Positions 1-8,840 are shown, numbered from the stretch's first letter. The stretch: DNA of 64,000 nt from Actomonas aquatica (GCF_019679435.2 NZ_CP139781.1:5886001-5950000); one strand, 5' to 3'. Program-made: numbers and translations. Notes: a model not told the origin generated them from the sequence alone.

Positions 1-1
1 G

Positions 2-418
2 GTCACCAGCGACGGTCTGCGCATCACGCTCTTCGATCGCGGGGGGCAGCCGCTCTTCAAAGAGAACTCCGCGGAATTCACCGAGTGGGGCACCTTCGTT
101 ATCCAAGGCCTTGCCTGGGTGATAGATAGGCACGAGTTCAACGTCGTCATTGAGGGGCACACCCGGGCCGGACTCGAGTTGCCCACCGAAGATTACACGC
201 CGTGGGAACTCTCCAGCGACCGCGCCAATGCCGCTCGTCGCGCCCTGGTGCATTACGCCGTCGAGGGCGAGCTGATCGAGCGTGTCTCGGGCTTCGCCGA
301 CACCCGCGCGTTGCCCGGCTACGCTCCGGAGGACGAGAGCAACCAACGCGTCTCCTTCAGCCTGTCCGTCGGCACGAAGGTGCGCCGCGGCGAACCCCCC
401 GTTTCCTATTCCCAATGA
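2..418 (+). CDS. motB: Flagellar motor stator protein MotB, C-terminal part (5' end outside window)
   Basis: The open frame runs in from the left edge and ends with TGA at 416-418, leaving about 138 residues. The visible part is an OmpA/MotB peptidoglycan-binding domain: SDGLRITLFDRGG, a segment resembling the conserved SAxFTxWG region, and the diagnostic VVIEGHTRAG motif (the usual NRIxIEGHTD region). In the family this domain anchors the stator to the cell wall so that MotA/MotB can drive rotation with ions. The N-terminal transmembrane plug region lies outside the window, so the ion type cannot be judged. The flagellar genes downstream agree with the call. A GTG at 119 is internal and is not the true start. 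Confidence 0.85.
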   Translation, partial: VTSDGLRITLFDRGGQPLFKENSAEFTEWGTFVIQGLAWVIDRHEFNVVIEGHTRAGLELPTEDYTPWELSSDRANAARRALVHYAVEGELIERVSGFADTRALPGYAPEDESNQRVSFSLSVGTKVRRGEPPVSYSQ

Positions 419-684
419 AGTCCTTCCTTTCCGGTCGACCCACCGCCTCCATGCCTGCCCTCAAACCGCTGGCAGAGAAACCGCCGCGCCTCAATGAGCA
501 GGCCATGACGCCGCTGGGTAATGCTGCCGGGGCCGCGGGGCGTCCCGCTCCGCACGGCGGTGGTCACAGCCACCAACCCAGCGTCGAATGCGTCAAACAA
601 GGCGACAAGGTCACCCACCTCGTCGTGACCTGCGCCTGTGGCGAGCGCATCGAGATCGACTGCCTCTACGCCGGCCCGGCCTGA
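415..684 (+). CDS. Small Cys-containing hypothetical protein coupled to motB
   Basis: This 89-residue frame starts at an ATG whose last two bases are shared with the motB stop (ATGA), so translation is probably coupled. An alternative start is ATG 451. The N-terminal half is Pro/Ala-rich and the middle holds GGGHSHQPS. The C-terminal part has four cysteines (VEC, TCACG, DCLY) in a compact beta-rich segment that could bind a metal, but no known family is recognised. It sits between motB and a strong terminator, so it is the last gene of the motB transcript. A role in the motor is inferred only from position. Confidence 0.6.
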   Translation: MKSFLSGRPTASMPALKPLAEKPPRLNEQAMTPLGNAAGAAGRPAPHGGGHSHQPSVECVKQGDKVTHLVVTCACGERIEIDCLYAGPA

Positions 685-729
685 TCGGTCCTGCCCCAGC
701 CACCGCGACCTCTCGCCCCGGTCTGCTCC

Positions 730-755
730 AGCGCGCTACTCGGCGCGCTTTTTTT
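730..755 (+). terminator. Rho-independent terminator after the motB operon
   Basis: A 7-bp GC-only stem (AGCGCGC/GCGCGCT) with a 6-base loop is followed directly by a run of seven T. It separates motB and the small gene from the flgF operon. Confidence 0.85.
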
Positions 756-859
756 GTGTCCGGCGGGCCCGGCATATCTTGCCGCCACCCACCACCGATC
801 AGTCCCCGATCGATTGGTGATAGGGAGTATAAACTTTAAAAACCTATCCAGCAGCGAGT

Positions 860-885
860 TATAATCACTGGCATTCCTCCTGCAT
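860..885 (+). promoter_or_regulatory. Candidate promoters for the flgF operon (sigma-54-like and TATAAT)
   Basis: The segment 869-884 reads TGGCATTCCTCCTGCA, with GG at 870-871 and GC at 882-883. These are exactly 12 bases apart, as sigma-54 (-24/-12) promoters require. A perfect TATAAT lies at 860-865 but has no good -35 box at the right distance. The sigma-54 start point would fall near 895, only about 5 bases before the flgF ATG at 900, which is unusually close. The TATAAT option would leave a leader of nearly 30 bases. Confidence 0.45.
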
Positions 886-899
886 AAACTTCGGCCAAC

Positions 900-1649
900 A
901 TGAACGTCGGTCTCTATCAAAGTGCAGCTTCCCTCTCCGCGCTCGAGCGTTGGCAGGACGCCGTGGCCCAAAACATCACCTCCAACCAGGTGACGGGTTA
1001 CAAGAAGCAGACCGTGCAACTCGCCTCCTACTACTCCGGCGAAATCCAGGGCGACGAGTCCCAGCGCGTCGGCGACGGTGGCGCGACCCCGGTGTATTAC
1101 CCGGCGGCCAATCTCGGCATCAGTTTCGCCAACGGTGAGAACATGCCCACCCGCCGCGACTTCGACTTCGCCCTCGGGGGCCCAGGCTTCTTCCAACTTC
1201 AAGCCGAAGACGGGCGCACCTTCTACACCCGCAACGGCAGCTTCGCCACCACCCCGGAGCTCGACCTGGTGAACCACAGCGGTTTCGCCGTCCTCGGCGA
1301 CGGCGGCAACCCGATCAAACTCCAACCCGGCGGCGGGGCCGTCACCGTCGATACCAACGGCCAGATCCGCCAGAACGGTGCGATTATCGGCCAGATGGAA
1401 ATCGTGCGTTTCGAAAACAACCATGCCCTCGTCGATCTGGGCGGCGGACTCTTCGCCGCCAGCGAGGGTCAGGAACCCGAGGTGCTCGATGAGCCCGACA
1501 TCCTCCAGGGCCACCTCGAGCAGGCCAACATCCAGCCCCTGCGAGAAATGGTCGATCTGGTGAGCATCGCCCGCGCCTACGAGGCCAACCAAAAGATCAT
1601 CAGCCACCGCGATGAGCTGATGAAGCAGACCCTTGAAAAACTCGGCTGA
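900..1649 (+). CDS. flgF: Flagellar basal-body rod protein FlgF
   Basis: This 249-residue protein is of the flagellar rod/hook family. The N-terminal rod motif (GLYQSAASLSALERWQ, then NITSNQVTGYKKQ) and the C-terminal helix (LVSIARAYEANQKIISHRDE) are the two coiled-coil ends that pack together in the rod. The middle segment DFDFALGGPGFFQL is the conserved FlgF/FlgG core. It is placed as FlgF rather than FlgG because the next gene is clearly FlgG and because the N-terminal motif is degenerate (NQVTGYKK instead of NVNTPGFK). It forms the proximal rod together with FlgB/C/G, which are outside this window. Confidence 0.85.
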   Translation: MNVGLYQSAASLSALERWQDAVAQNITSNQVTGYKKQTVQLASYYSGEIQGDESQRVGDGGATPVYYPAANLGISFANGENMPTRRDFDFALGGPGFFQLQAEDGRTFYTRNGSFATTPELDLVNHSGFAVLGDGGNPIKLQPGGGAVTVDTNGQIRQNGAIIGQMEIVRFENNHALVDLGGGLFAASEGQEPEVLDEPDILQGHLEQANIQPLREMVDLVSIARAYEANQKIISHRDELMKQTLEKLG

Positions 1650-1700
1650 GGCCGCCGCCCGGACCCGCCGTATCCACTTTAAACCTACCGTAAGCACGCC

Positions 1701-2483
1701 ATGAACCTCTCGCTCTACTCCGCCGCCACCGGCATGGAAGCCCAGCAGCTGAACCTCAACACGATCGCCAACAACCTCGCGAACGTGAACACGCCCGGCT
1801 TCAAGCGCTCCAAGATCGAGTTCCAGGATCTGCTCTACCAGAAGCCCCGCGCTTCCGGCGCCGAGGCCGGCGGCGGCAACGTCGTCCCGACCGGTATCGA
1901 GGTCGGTAACGGCACGCGCGTCTCCGCCACCGGCAAGGTCTTCACTCAAGGCCAGCTCAACCACACCGGTGAGCAGATGGACCTCGCCATCCAAGGCGAC
2001 GGCTTCTTCGAGATTCAGCGCCCCGACGGCACGCTCGCCTACACCCGCGACGGCTCCTTCAAGCTCAACGCGCAGGGCACCGTGGTGACCAACGACGGTA
2101 TGCCGGTGCTCTCCGGTTTCCAGGCCGTGCCTCCCGGCACCACGTCGATCAACGTCTCGGAGACGGGTGAGGTCACCTACCAAGGCGCCAACGGCAACAC
2201 CACCTTCCGTCTCAACCTCACCCGCTTCCCGAACCCCGGTGGTCTGCGCTCCATGGGCGGCAATCTCTACGAGGAAACCCAGTCTTCCGGCGCTCCCGAG
2301 ATCGGGGCTCCCGGCGAGCTCGGCTTCGGCTCGATCATGCAGGGCTACAGCGAGTCCTCCAACGTCAACATCGTGGAGGAAATGGTGAACCTCATCGTCG
2401 CCCAGCGCGCCTACGAAATTAACAGCAAGTCCATCCAGACTTCCGACGAGATGCTGCAAAACATCGCGCAGATGAAGCGCTGA
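1701..2483 (+). CDS. flgG: Flagellar distal rod protein FlgG
   Basis: This 260-residue protein matches the normal FlgG length. It shows the complete rod signature NLNTIANNLANVNTPGFKRS near residues 17-36, the central MDLAIQGDGFFEIQ motif, and the C-terminal MVNLIVAQRAYEINSKSIQTSDEM helix. FlgG builds the distal rod that crosses the P and L rings, whose genes follow. The stop overlaps the first ATG of the next frame (TGATG), which indicates an operon. Confidence 0.95.
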   Translation: MNLSLYSAATGMEAQQLNLNTIANNLANVNTPGFKRSKIEFQDLLYQKPRASGAEAGGGNVVPTGIEVGNGTRVSATGKVFTQGQLNHTGEQMDLAIQGDGFFEIQRPDGTLAYTRDGSFKLNAQGTVVTNDGMPVLSGFQAVPPGTTSINVSETGEVTYQGANGNTTFRLNLTRFPNPGGLRSMGGNLYEETQSSGAPEIGAPGELGFGSIMQGYSESSNVNIVEEMVNLIVAQRAYEINSKSIQTSDEMLQNIAQMKR

Positions 2484-2527
2484 TGCTCCGCCCCGAACCT
2501 TCCCCTTTGTCCGTCCTCGTATTCGCC

Positions 2528-3283
2528 ATGCCACTACTGCCGAACTCCTTTCCCGCCGCTCGCCTGCTCGTCTTCCTGCTGCGTTTGGTCGTGGTCGTGG
2601 TGGCGCTGGGCGTGGCTTCGCTGCTGCGCGCCGAGATGGATGCCACGCTGCCGCCGCCGGTTGAGGCGCCGATCGATCCCGACGCTTGGTTGGAAGAGAT
2701 CGCCGATACGCTGGCCATTCACTACCGCACGGAAGGGGAGTGGTCCCTCGAATTGGTGCGCGACTACACGCCGCCCGCCGAGGCCATCATCGAGGTCACC
2801 GAGATGCCGCCCAAGCCGGCCAGCCAGATGATGCTGCGCCTGCAGGTGCACGCCCTCGACGGCACCAGCACCCACCAAACCGTTTTTGTCCGCGCCAAGA
2901 TCTGGCGCGATGCCTGGATCGCCCGTGAGCCGCTCACCCGCGAAGCCAATATCGACGAGCACATGCTCGAGCTGCGTCGCGTCGACATCCTGCGCCAGCG
3001 CGATCTGGTGCCGGTCGATACCCCCTTGGCCGATCTCATGATGAGCCGCTCCCTCCCGGCCGATCGCTTCCTCAGCTGGCGCGATGTGTCGCGCCGTCCG
3101 TTGGTGCGCAAAGGCCAGATGATCGAGGTCGCCGCGGTCGATGGCACGCTCGCCATCACCATGAAAGCCCTCGCGCTGCAGGACGGTCTCGCCGGCGAAC
3201 TCGTCCGCGTGCGCAACACGGAATCCCGCCGCGAATTTGCCGCGGTCGTCACCGCCCAAGGACAGGCCGAAGTCCACTTCTAA
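2528..3283 (+). CDS. flgA: P-ring assembly chaperone FlgA
   Basis: FlgA is a periplasmic chaperone needed to assemble the FlgI P ring. A start at ATG 2528 gives 251 residues beginning with a convincing signal peptide (basic/polar start, then LLVFLLRLVVVVVALGVASLLRA). An upstream ATG at 2483 overlaps the flgG stop and would add 15 residues in front, so that start is also possible. The C-terminal half holds a SAF-like domain: DRFLSWRDVSRRPLVRKGQMIEV, followed by GELVRVRN, typical of FlgA. The order flgG-flgA-flgH-flgI supports the call. Confidence 0.85.
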   Translation: MPLLPNSFPAARLLVFLLRLVVVVVALGVASLLRAEMDATLPPPVEAPIDPDAWLEEIADTLAIHYRTEGEWSLELVRDYTPPAEAIIEVTEMPPKPASQMMLRLQVHALDGTSTHQTVFVRAKIWRDAWIAREPLTREANIDEHMLELRRVDILRQRDLVPVDTPLADLMMSRSLPADRFLSWRDVSRRPLVRKGQMIEVAAVDGTLAITMKALALQDGLAGELVRVRNTESRREFAAVVTAQGQAEVHF

Positions 3284-3303
3284 TCCCTCGATCCCATTTC
3301 GCC

Positions 3304-3924
3304 ATGAACCGCCTTTGCCTCCTCCGCCTCCTCGCCCTTTGCACCGCCCCGATCGCGCTCGCCGCCGGGGAAGGTTCGCTCTGGAACGACGGTGCCGCCA
3401 AGCCGCGCGCCATCTATGCCGACCGCGTCGCGCGCACCGTGGGCGACATCCTCACCGTCCAGATTTCCGAATCGGTTTCCAACACCGCCAGCACCAACAA
3501 GCAGACCGGCAGCGGGGCCAACGTGAGCAATACGGTCGCGCAGTTTCTCTTTCCCGGCAGCAACCTGGGCACCCACAACGGCTCGCTGCCCGGCACCGCG
3601 ATGTCCGGCTCCAACGACTTCCAAGGCGGTGGCCAGGTGAGTGCCTCGCAGAGCCTGACCGGCCGCGCCGCCGTCATGGTGATCGATGTGCTGCCCAACG
3701 GTGTCCTCGTGATCGAAGGCGTGCGCCGCGTGACCTTCGCCGGCGAGACCCAGCATGCCATCCTGCACGGTCTGGTGCGACCCGACGACGTAAACTCGTC
3801 CAACGTCGTTTTCTCCAGCGACATCGCCAACGCTCGGGTGGAGTTCGTCGCCGATGGCGCGCTCACCGAAGCCCAGCGCCGCGGTTGGATCACGCGTCTC
3901 TACGAGATCGTGCGTCCGTATTAA
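3304..3924 (+). CDS. flgH: Flagellar L-ring protein FlgH
   Basis: This 206-residue protein forms the outer-membrane ring around the rod. The family motifs SLWNDG, RARxVGDILTVQISE (here ARTVGDILTVQISES), the VMVIDVLPNGVLVIEGVRRV block and the C-terminal GWITRLYEIVRPY are all visible. Most FlgH proteins are lipoproteins. Here the signal region (LLALCTAPIALAA) has a Cys but Leu rather than Gly/Ala/Ser before it, so normal signal peptidase I cleavage after ALAA looks more likely. It lies between flgA and flgI with short spacers. Confidence 0.92.
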   Translation: MNRLCLLRLLALCTAPIALAAGEGSLWNDGAAKPRAIYADRVARTVGDILTVQISESVSNTASTNKQTGSGANVSNTVAQFLFPGSNLGTHNGSLPGTAMSGSNDFQGGGQVSASQSLTGRAAVMVIDVLPNGVLVIEGVRRVTFAGETQHAILHGLVRPDDVNSSNVVFSSDIANARVEFVADGALTEAQRRGWITRLYEIVRPY

Positions 3925-3958
3925 CATTTTCCCTACGTCCAACCTTTACGCTCCCATC

Positions 3959-5068
3959 ATGAAGCCCGTTTTGCCGCGATTCCTCGTCCTGCTGCTCTCG
4001 CTCGTGTGTGCCGCGCCGGCATTGGCCGTGCGCCTCAAGGACGTCGCGCAGGTGGAAGGCTCGCGTGAGAATCAGCTGGTCGGCTACGGCATCGTGGTCG
4101 GTCTGGCCGGTGATGGTGATTCCAACGCCGAGACCACCCTGCGCTCGGTGGCCAACATTTTGAAGCGTCACGGACTCGACGTCACCTCGGCCGACGTGAA
4201 GGCCAAAAACGCTGCCGCCGTCATGATCACGGCCGACATCGGTCCCTTCCTCAAAGAGGGCGCCCGCATCGATGTGGTGGTGGCTTCCATGGGTGACGCC
4301 AAGTCCCTCCAGGGTGGCGTGCTGCTCCAGACTCCGCTCATGGGCGCCAACGGCCAGGTCTACGCCGTCGCGCAGGGCCCGATCGCCATCGGTGGTTTCT
4401 CCGGTGGTGCCGGTGGTGCCGGTGGCGCGACCGTGCAGAAGAATCACCCGACCGTCGGCGTGATCAGCAACGGAGCCATCGTCGAGCGCGAGATCCCCAT
4501 GTCGATCGTCAACCAGGGCCGCATCAGCCTGCAGCTCTACAATCCCGATTTCACCTCCGCCGCCCGCCTCGCCACCGCCATCAACCGCGAGTATCCGAGC
4601 ATCGCCATCGCCGAAGATGCCGCGACGGTTTCGCTCTCCGTGCCGGATGATTTTTACGGGCAGGAAGTCGCCTTCCTCGCCGCCCTCGGCACGATCGAAG
4701 TCACGCCCGACACGCCCGCCCGCATCGTGATCAACGAGCGCACTGGCACCATTGTGGCGACCAGCACCGTGCGCATTTCGCAGGTCGCGATCTCCCACGG
4801 CGCGCTCACCATCACGGTCGCGCAGACCCTCGGCGTCTCGCAGCCGCCGCCGCTGGCCGGTCCCGGCGCGCAGACCGCAGTCGTGCCTTCGACCGCGACC
4901 AACGTCGATGAAGCCAAGGGCGGTTTCACCGTCATTGAAGACGCGCCCTCCATCGAACGTCTCGCTGCCGCGCTCAACGCCCTCGGCGTGAGCACCCGCG
5001 AGATGATGGCCATTTTCCAAACCCTCAAACGCTCCGGCGCGCTCCAAGCCGAGTTGATCATCAACTAA
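3959..5068 (+). CDS. flgI: Flagellar P-ring protein FlgI
   Basis: This 369-residue periplasmic ring protein is of normal family length. ATG 3959 is chosen because it gives a proper signal peptide (MKPVLPRFLVLLLSLVCAAPALA) directly before the mature start VRLKDVAQVEGSREN. The motif NQLVGYGIVVGLAGDGD is the FlgI signature, and the C-terminal half carries IVINERTGTIVA and the REMMAIFQTLKRSGALQAEL end. A Gly/Ala repeat (GGFSGGAGGAGGA) at about residue 143 matches the flexible region of other FlgI proteins. It ends 11 bases before the next gene. Confidence 0.95.
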   Translation: MKPVLPRFLVLLLSLVCAAPALAVRLKDVAQVEGSRENQLVGYGIVVGLAGDGDSNAETTLRSVANILKRHGLDVTSADVKAKNAAAVMITADIGPFLKEGARIDVVVASMGDAKSLQGGVLLQTPLMGANGQVYAVAQGPIAIGGFSGGAGGAGGATVQKNHPTVGVISNGAIVEREIPMSIVNQGRISLQLYNPDFTSAARLATAINREYPSIAIAEDAATVSLSVPDDFYGQEVAFLAALGTIEVTPDTPARIVINERTGTIVATSTVRISQVAISHGALTITVAQTLGVSQPPPLAGPGAQTAVVPSTATNVDEAKGGFTVIEDAPSIERLAAALNALGVSTREMMAIFQTLKRSGALQAELIIN

Positions 5069-5079
5069 GCCCAAACCCG

Positions 5080-5496
5080 ATGAACGTATCCGCCGTCAGT
5101 TCCACCTTGGGCGTCGCGACCCGACCGGATGGTCCGCGCGACCGCAACGACGCCGTCTCGCCGCAGGACATCAAGAAAGTCGCCGCGCAGTTCGAGGCGA
5201 TCATCGTGCGCCAGCTGCTCAAGCCCGCCATCGATCCCATCATGGGTGGCGGCGGCGGCATGGGCGGAGGGCAGGGCGGTGCCGTCGGCGGCGGGGGTGG
5301 GGGCGTTTACGGCTACTTGCTCACCGATGTGCTCGCCGGCTCCCTCGCGCAGGGCGGCAAACTCGGTTTCGCCTCCCTCGTCGAACAACAGCTTACCCCC
5401 GATGCCCTCAAAGCGGCCTACGCTGAAGCCATGCAGGCCGACGCCAATGCCGCCGCCAACAGCCACGTTGCATCCAACCTTTCCGCCTCATCATGA
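5080..5496 (+). CDS. FlgJ-type rod-binding protein (no muramidase domain)
   Basis: This 138-residue protein carries the rod-binding domain of FlgJ: KKVAAQFEAIIVRQLLKPAIDPI near residues 30-52, and YLLTDVLAGSLAQGGKLGFASLVEQQL after residue 80. It lacks the C-terminal peptidoglycan hydrolase found in enteric FlgJ, as is common outside gammaproteobacteria. A glycine-rich insert (about 25 residues, mostly Gly) separates the two parts. Its role would be to cap or guide rod growth through the wall. The 3' end overlaps the start of the next gene by 4 bases. Confidence 0.8.
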   Translation: MNVSAVSSTLGVATRPDGPRDRNDAVSPQDIKKVAAQFEAIIVRQLLKPAIDPIMGGGGGMGGGQGGAVGGGGGGVYGYLLTDVLAGSLAQGGKLGFASLVEQQLTPDALKAAYAEAMQADANAAANSHVASNLSASS

Positions 5497-5984
5497 ACGA
5501 CTCTCTCGACTCCCTCGCCGACGCCTTGCGCGATGAGATCGAACATCTCGGCAACCTGCTCGGTCTCTTCCGCGACCAGCAGGAAGGCCTCGTGCGACCC
5601 GACCCCGAAAAGGTGCTCGAGGAAGCCCAGATGATCGAGCAGGCCGCCCGCGTCGCCAACCGCTTCCGTCAGCGCCGCGAACAGCTCGTGCAAACCATCG
5701 CCCGCACCTTCGCGCAGCCGCCGTCCATCACCCTGCTGCGCCTCCTCGTGGAGTTCCCCCCGGAAATGCAGCCCATGTTCGAAGCCCTCATCAAAGAGGT
5801 GAACCGGCTCGTCCACCAAACCCGTCGCACCGCCCGGCAGAACCAGCGCCTGCTCGCCCGCACCGTCGAGGTGCATCGCGAGACCCTGCGCATCCTGCGA
5901 CCCGACGTCTTCTCGCCCACCTATGACCGCCGCGGCGGCGTGCGCGAAGGCAACGGTTCCGGTTCCTTCGCCACCGCCGTTTAA
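5493..5984 (+). CDS. FlgN-like flagellar export chaperone
   Basis: This 163-residue all-helical protein has heptad-like runs throughout (EEAQMIEQAARVANRFRQRREQLVQTIARTF, then EALIKEVNRLVHQTRRTARQNQRLLARTVEVHRETLRIL). Size, fold and its place directly before flgK and flgL fit FlgN, which binds the hook-filament junction proteins FlgK and FlgL before export. Sequence identity in FlgN is low in general, so the call rests mainly on position and helical pattern. The start overlaps the upstream gene (ATGA type). Confidence 0.7.
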   Translation: MNDSLDSLADALRDEIEHLGNLLGLFRDQQEGLVRPDPEKVLEEAQMIEQAARVANRFRQRREQLVQTIARTFAQPPSITLLRLLVEFPPEMQPMFEALIKEVNRLVHQTRRTARQNQRLLARTVEVHRETLRILRPDVFSPTYDRRGGVREGNGSGSFATAV

Positions 5985-6004
5985 CCCCGACCCGCCACCC
6001 AGCC

Positions 6005-7417
6005 ATGTCCGGACTCTTTGGAGCTCTCAATGGAGGCGTAAAAGCCCTCGCCGCGCACTCCCGTGCCGTCGAGACCGCTGGGCGAAACCTCGCCAACGTC
6101 AACAACCCCGACTACGCGCGCCAGCGCGTCGTTTACGGTGACCGCGGCACGGTGCTCACCCCGCTCGGCGCCCAATCGCTCGGTATCGAAGCCAAGCAGG
6201 TGGAGCAGATCCGCGACCGTTTGCTCGACCAACAGGTCGTGCGCGAAGTCGCCGTATCTTCCGCCGCCGAAGCCGAAGCCAACGCTTACGCCAAGGGCCA
6301 GGCCGCGCTCGGCCAATCCATCGATCGCACCGCCGATTCCTCCAGCTCCGGTTCCAGTGGCAGTCAGGGCGTGGTCGAATCTGTCACCGATTTCTTCACC
6401 GCTTTTGAAGGCCTCGCCGCGCGTCCGACCGATTCCGGTCAGCGCCAGACGCTCATGCAGCGGGCCGCCATTCTCACCGACCGTCTCAACTCCACCGACG
6501 CGCGTCTCGACCAGTTGGAGAAGGACCTCACTTCGGCGGCCGCTTCCGACGTGGAGGATGTGAACCGCCTGCTCACGGTCATTGGTGAACTCAACGGCCA
6601 GATCGGTCGTTTCGAGATCAACGCACCTGGCTCCGCCGTCGACCTTCGCGACCAACGCCAGGCTCGTCTCGAAGAGCTCGCCGGCAAAATCGGCATCGAG
6701 ACCCGCGCCAACGCGGTCGAGCCCGGCCAGATCGACATCTTTGCCCGTGACGGCGCCGGCAACGAGATCCAGCTCATCAATCTCGCCACGGTGCCGAACC
6801 CCGTCGTTTTCGACGGCACCAATCTCACGGTCGGCCCCGATACCATCGCTCTTTCCAGCGGTAGCATCGCCGGCCATTTGAAGGCCCGCGACCAGGGACT
6901 CACGCAGCTGCGCAACGACCTCGACGCGCTCGCCAACGAACTCGTCACCTCGGTCAATGCCGCCTACAACCCGACCGGCCTGACCGGCGACTTCTTCGTG
7001 GCCGGCGGCACCACCGCCGGGTCCATCAAGGTCGATCCGACGGTCAACGCCGTGAGCCTCAAAGCCTCCGACGGCGGCGCCGCAGGTGATGCCACCATCG
7101 CTCGGGCCATCGCCGATCTCGCCTACCGCAATTTCAACACCGGCGGCGGCGATGCCATCGACGGCACCTTCAACCAGTTCCTCTCCCGATCCATTTCCGA
7201 CTTCGGTGAGGAAGTGGCCGGCGCCGACGCGCGGTTCGATGATCAAAACAACATTGAAAAGCTCGTGCGCGCCCAGCGCGATTCCGTCTCCGGTGTTTCC
7301 CTCGACGAAGAGATGGCCGACTTGCTCAAATTCCAACGTGCCTTCCAGGCCTCTTCCCGCGTCATCTCCGTCGTGGACGAACTGCTCAACACCGTCGTCA
7401 ACGGCCTCGGCCGCTAA
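6005..7417 (+). CDS. flgK: Flagellar hook-associated protein 1 FlgK
   Basis: This 470-residue hook-filament junction protein has the N-terminal motif ALAAHSRAVETAGRNLANVNNPDYARQRV and the C-terminal motif VSGVSLDEEMADLLKFQRAFQASSRVISVVDELLNTVVN, both typical of FlgK. The middle shows the family segment VEDVNRLLTVIGELNGQIGRFE, followed by DLRDQRQARLEELAGKIGI. It is shorter than enteric FlgK (about 550), mainly in the variable central region. FlgL follows after 52 bases. Confidence 0.93.
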   Translation: MSGLFGALNGGVKALAAHSRAVETAGRNLANVNNPDYARQRVVYGDRGTVLTPLGAQSLGIEAKQVEQIRDRLLDQQVVREVAVSSAAEAEANAYAKGQAALGQSIDRTADSSSSGSSGSQGVVESVTDFFTAFEGLAARPTDSGQRQTLMQRAAILTDRLNSTDARLDQLEKDLTSAAASDVEDVNRLLTVIGELNGQIGRFEINAPGSAVDLRDQRQARLEELAGKIGIETRANAVEPGQIDIFARDGAGNEIQLINLATVPNPVVFDGTNLTVGPDTIALSSGSIAGHLKARDQGLTQLRNDLDALANELVTSVNAAYNPTGLTGDFFVAGGTTAGSIKVDPTVNAVSLKASDGGAAGDATIARAIADLAYRNFNTGGGDAIDGTFNQFLSRSISDFGEEVAGADARFDDQNNIEKLVRAQRDSVSGVSLDEEMADLLKFQRAFQASSRVISVVDELLNTVVNGLGR

Positions 7418-7469
7418 TTTGATTCTGCTGTCCAGACCGCCTGCCTGAACGCCCCAGCCCGTCACCGCC

Positions 7470-8366
7470 ATGCGAGTTCCCACCTACGCCGCCACCACCA
7501 CGGTTATCAGCCAGATCGCCGACCTCAGCTCGCGCCAGAACGAGTTGCAGGACCAGGTCTCCAGCGGCCAGCGCGTCAAGCTGCCGGGCGACGATCCCGC
7601 CGCGGTCGGCCGCCTGCTCACCCTCGAAGCGGAGAAGCGCCGCGTGGGGCAGTTTGAGCGCAATTCCGACATCGCTCTGGAACTCACCCAGGCGACCTAT
7701 TCGCACCTCAGTGCGATGAAGGACCTCAACGTGCGCGCCGGCGAACTGGCGCTGCTCGGCACCGGCACTCTCGGCGCGGAGGCTGCCAAGGCCTACGCCG
7801 CGGAGGTCGACCAATTGATCGAACAGGCCGTGCGCACCGGCAACGGGCGCCTGCGCGACGACTACCTCTTTGCTGGCACCGCGGTGAAGACCGAACCGAT
7901 CGCGGTCACCCGTGATGCCAGCGGCAAAATCACCGCCAGCACCTACGCCGGCAATACCGACAAACGAGCCATCGCCCTTACCGAACAGTCGACGCTCGAC
8001 GTCGGGTCCACGGGACCGACCAACACCGCCATTGCCGATTTTATCAATTCACTCGTGACGCTGCGCGACGCGCTCACGAACGGCGATCGCACCGCGCTCG
8101 ACACCTCCATCGCGGGATTGGAGGCCTCCGAGGATGTGATCGTCGAAGCCATCGGCACGACGGGCGCCGCGGAGATGCGCATCGAGGTGGGCCGCAAACA
8201 ACTCGGCACCCGCTCCGATGAGATCGAGCGCCTGGTCTCGGCCGAAGCCGATGCCGATCTGCCCAGCACCATCGTCAAACTTTCCCAAGCCACCACGGCA
8301 TATGAAGCGGCGCTCGCCTCCGCCTCACGAATCCTCAACATGTCGATCCTCGACTATCTGCGTTAA
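7470..8366 (+). CDS. flgL: Flagellar hook-associated protein 3 FlgL
   Basis: This 298-residue flagellin-related junction protein has the N-terminal flagellin-like segment (TTTVISQIADLSSRQNELQDQVSSGQRVKLPGDDPAAVGRLL) and a C-terminal helix (LVSAEADADLPSTIVKLSQATTAYEAALASASRILNMSILDYL) that match FlgL. It connects FlgK to the filament. The flagellin gene is not in this window. Confidence 0.93.
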   Translation: MRVPTYAATTTVISQIADLSSRQNELQDQVSSGQRVKLPGDDPAAVGRLLTLEAEKRRVGQFERNSDIALELTQATYSHLSAMKDLNVRAGELALLGTGTLGAEAAKAYAAEVDQLIEQAVRTGNGRLRDDYLFAGTAVKTEPIAVTRDASGKITASTYAGNTDKRAIALTEQSTLDVGSTGPTNTAIADFINSLVTLRDALTNGDRTALDTSIAGLEASEDVIVEAIGTTGAAEMRIEVGRKQLGTRSDEIERLVSAEADADLPSTIVKLSQATTAYEAALASASRILNMSILDYLR

Positions 8367-8392
8367 ACGCTACCCCCTTTGTTTTCGTTGTC

Positions 8393-8824
8393 ATGAAAGT
8401 CACCGCCGACTCCGCCGCCACTGCCGCCGGCCCCACGGACGAGATCTCGCTCCCGCAGGGTCTGGTCGGATTCCCCGACTACGATCGTTTCGCGGTCGTT
8501 TACCAGGAAGACCAACTGCCGTTTTGCTGGATGCGCCTGATGGGGCCCAATGACGAGCTCCACTTCGTCGTCGTGGAACCGGGCAACGTGATGCCCGACT
8601 ACGAGCCTGAACTTTACGACGAGGATGCGTCCTATTTGGAACTCTCGGAACCGGCCGATGCCATGGTGCTCAACATCGTGACGGTCACGCACGGCGCGCA
8701 GGCCACGGCGACGGTGAACCTCACTGGTCCGGTCGTCATCAACCGGCGCACGGGCAAAGCCAAGCAGGTGGTTCTTGCGAATCATCAACAATATAGCGCT
8801 CGCCATCCCTTGGTCACCGGCTAA
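8393..8824 (+). CDS. fliW: Flagellar assembly factor FliW
   Basis: This 143-residue protein shows FliW features: [20 protein letters not shown], the FCWMRLM segment, and LNIVTV followed by [22 protein letters not shown]. FliW binds flagellin and, when free, sequesters CsrA, so it ties flagellin translation to export. The neighbouring csrA gene, 16 bases downstream, is the expected partner and the arrangement flgL-fliW-csrA is common. Confidence 0.92.
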   Translation: MKVTADSAATAAGPTDEISLPQGLVGFPDYDRFAVVYQEDQLPFCWMRLMGPNDELHFVVVEPGNVMPDYEPELYDEDASYLELSEPADAMVLNIVTVTHGAQATATVNLTGPVVINRRTGKAKQVVLANHQQYSARHPLVTG

Positions 8825-8840
8825 CTCAAAGGAGCCCATC

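Noticed and set aside
666..2534. A 622-residue open frame on the minus strand opposite flgF and flgG
   Set aside because: It mirrors the codon pattern of the two flagellar genes, is low in complexity (Val/Gly/Asp/His-rich) and has no family features.
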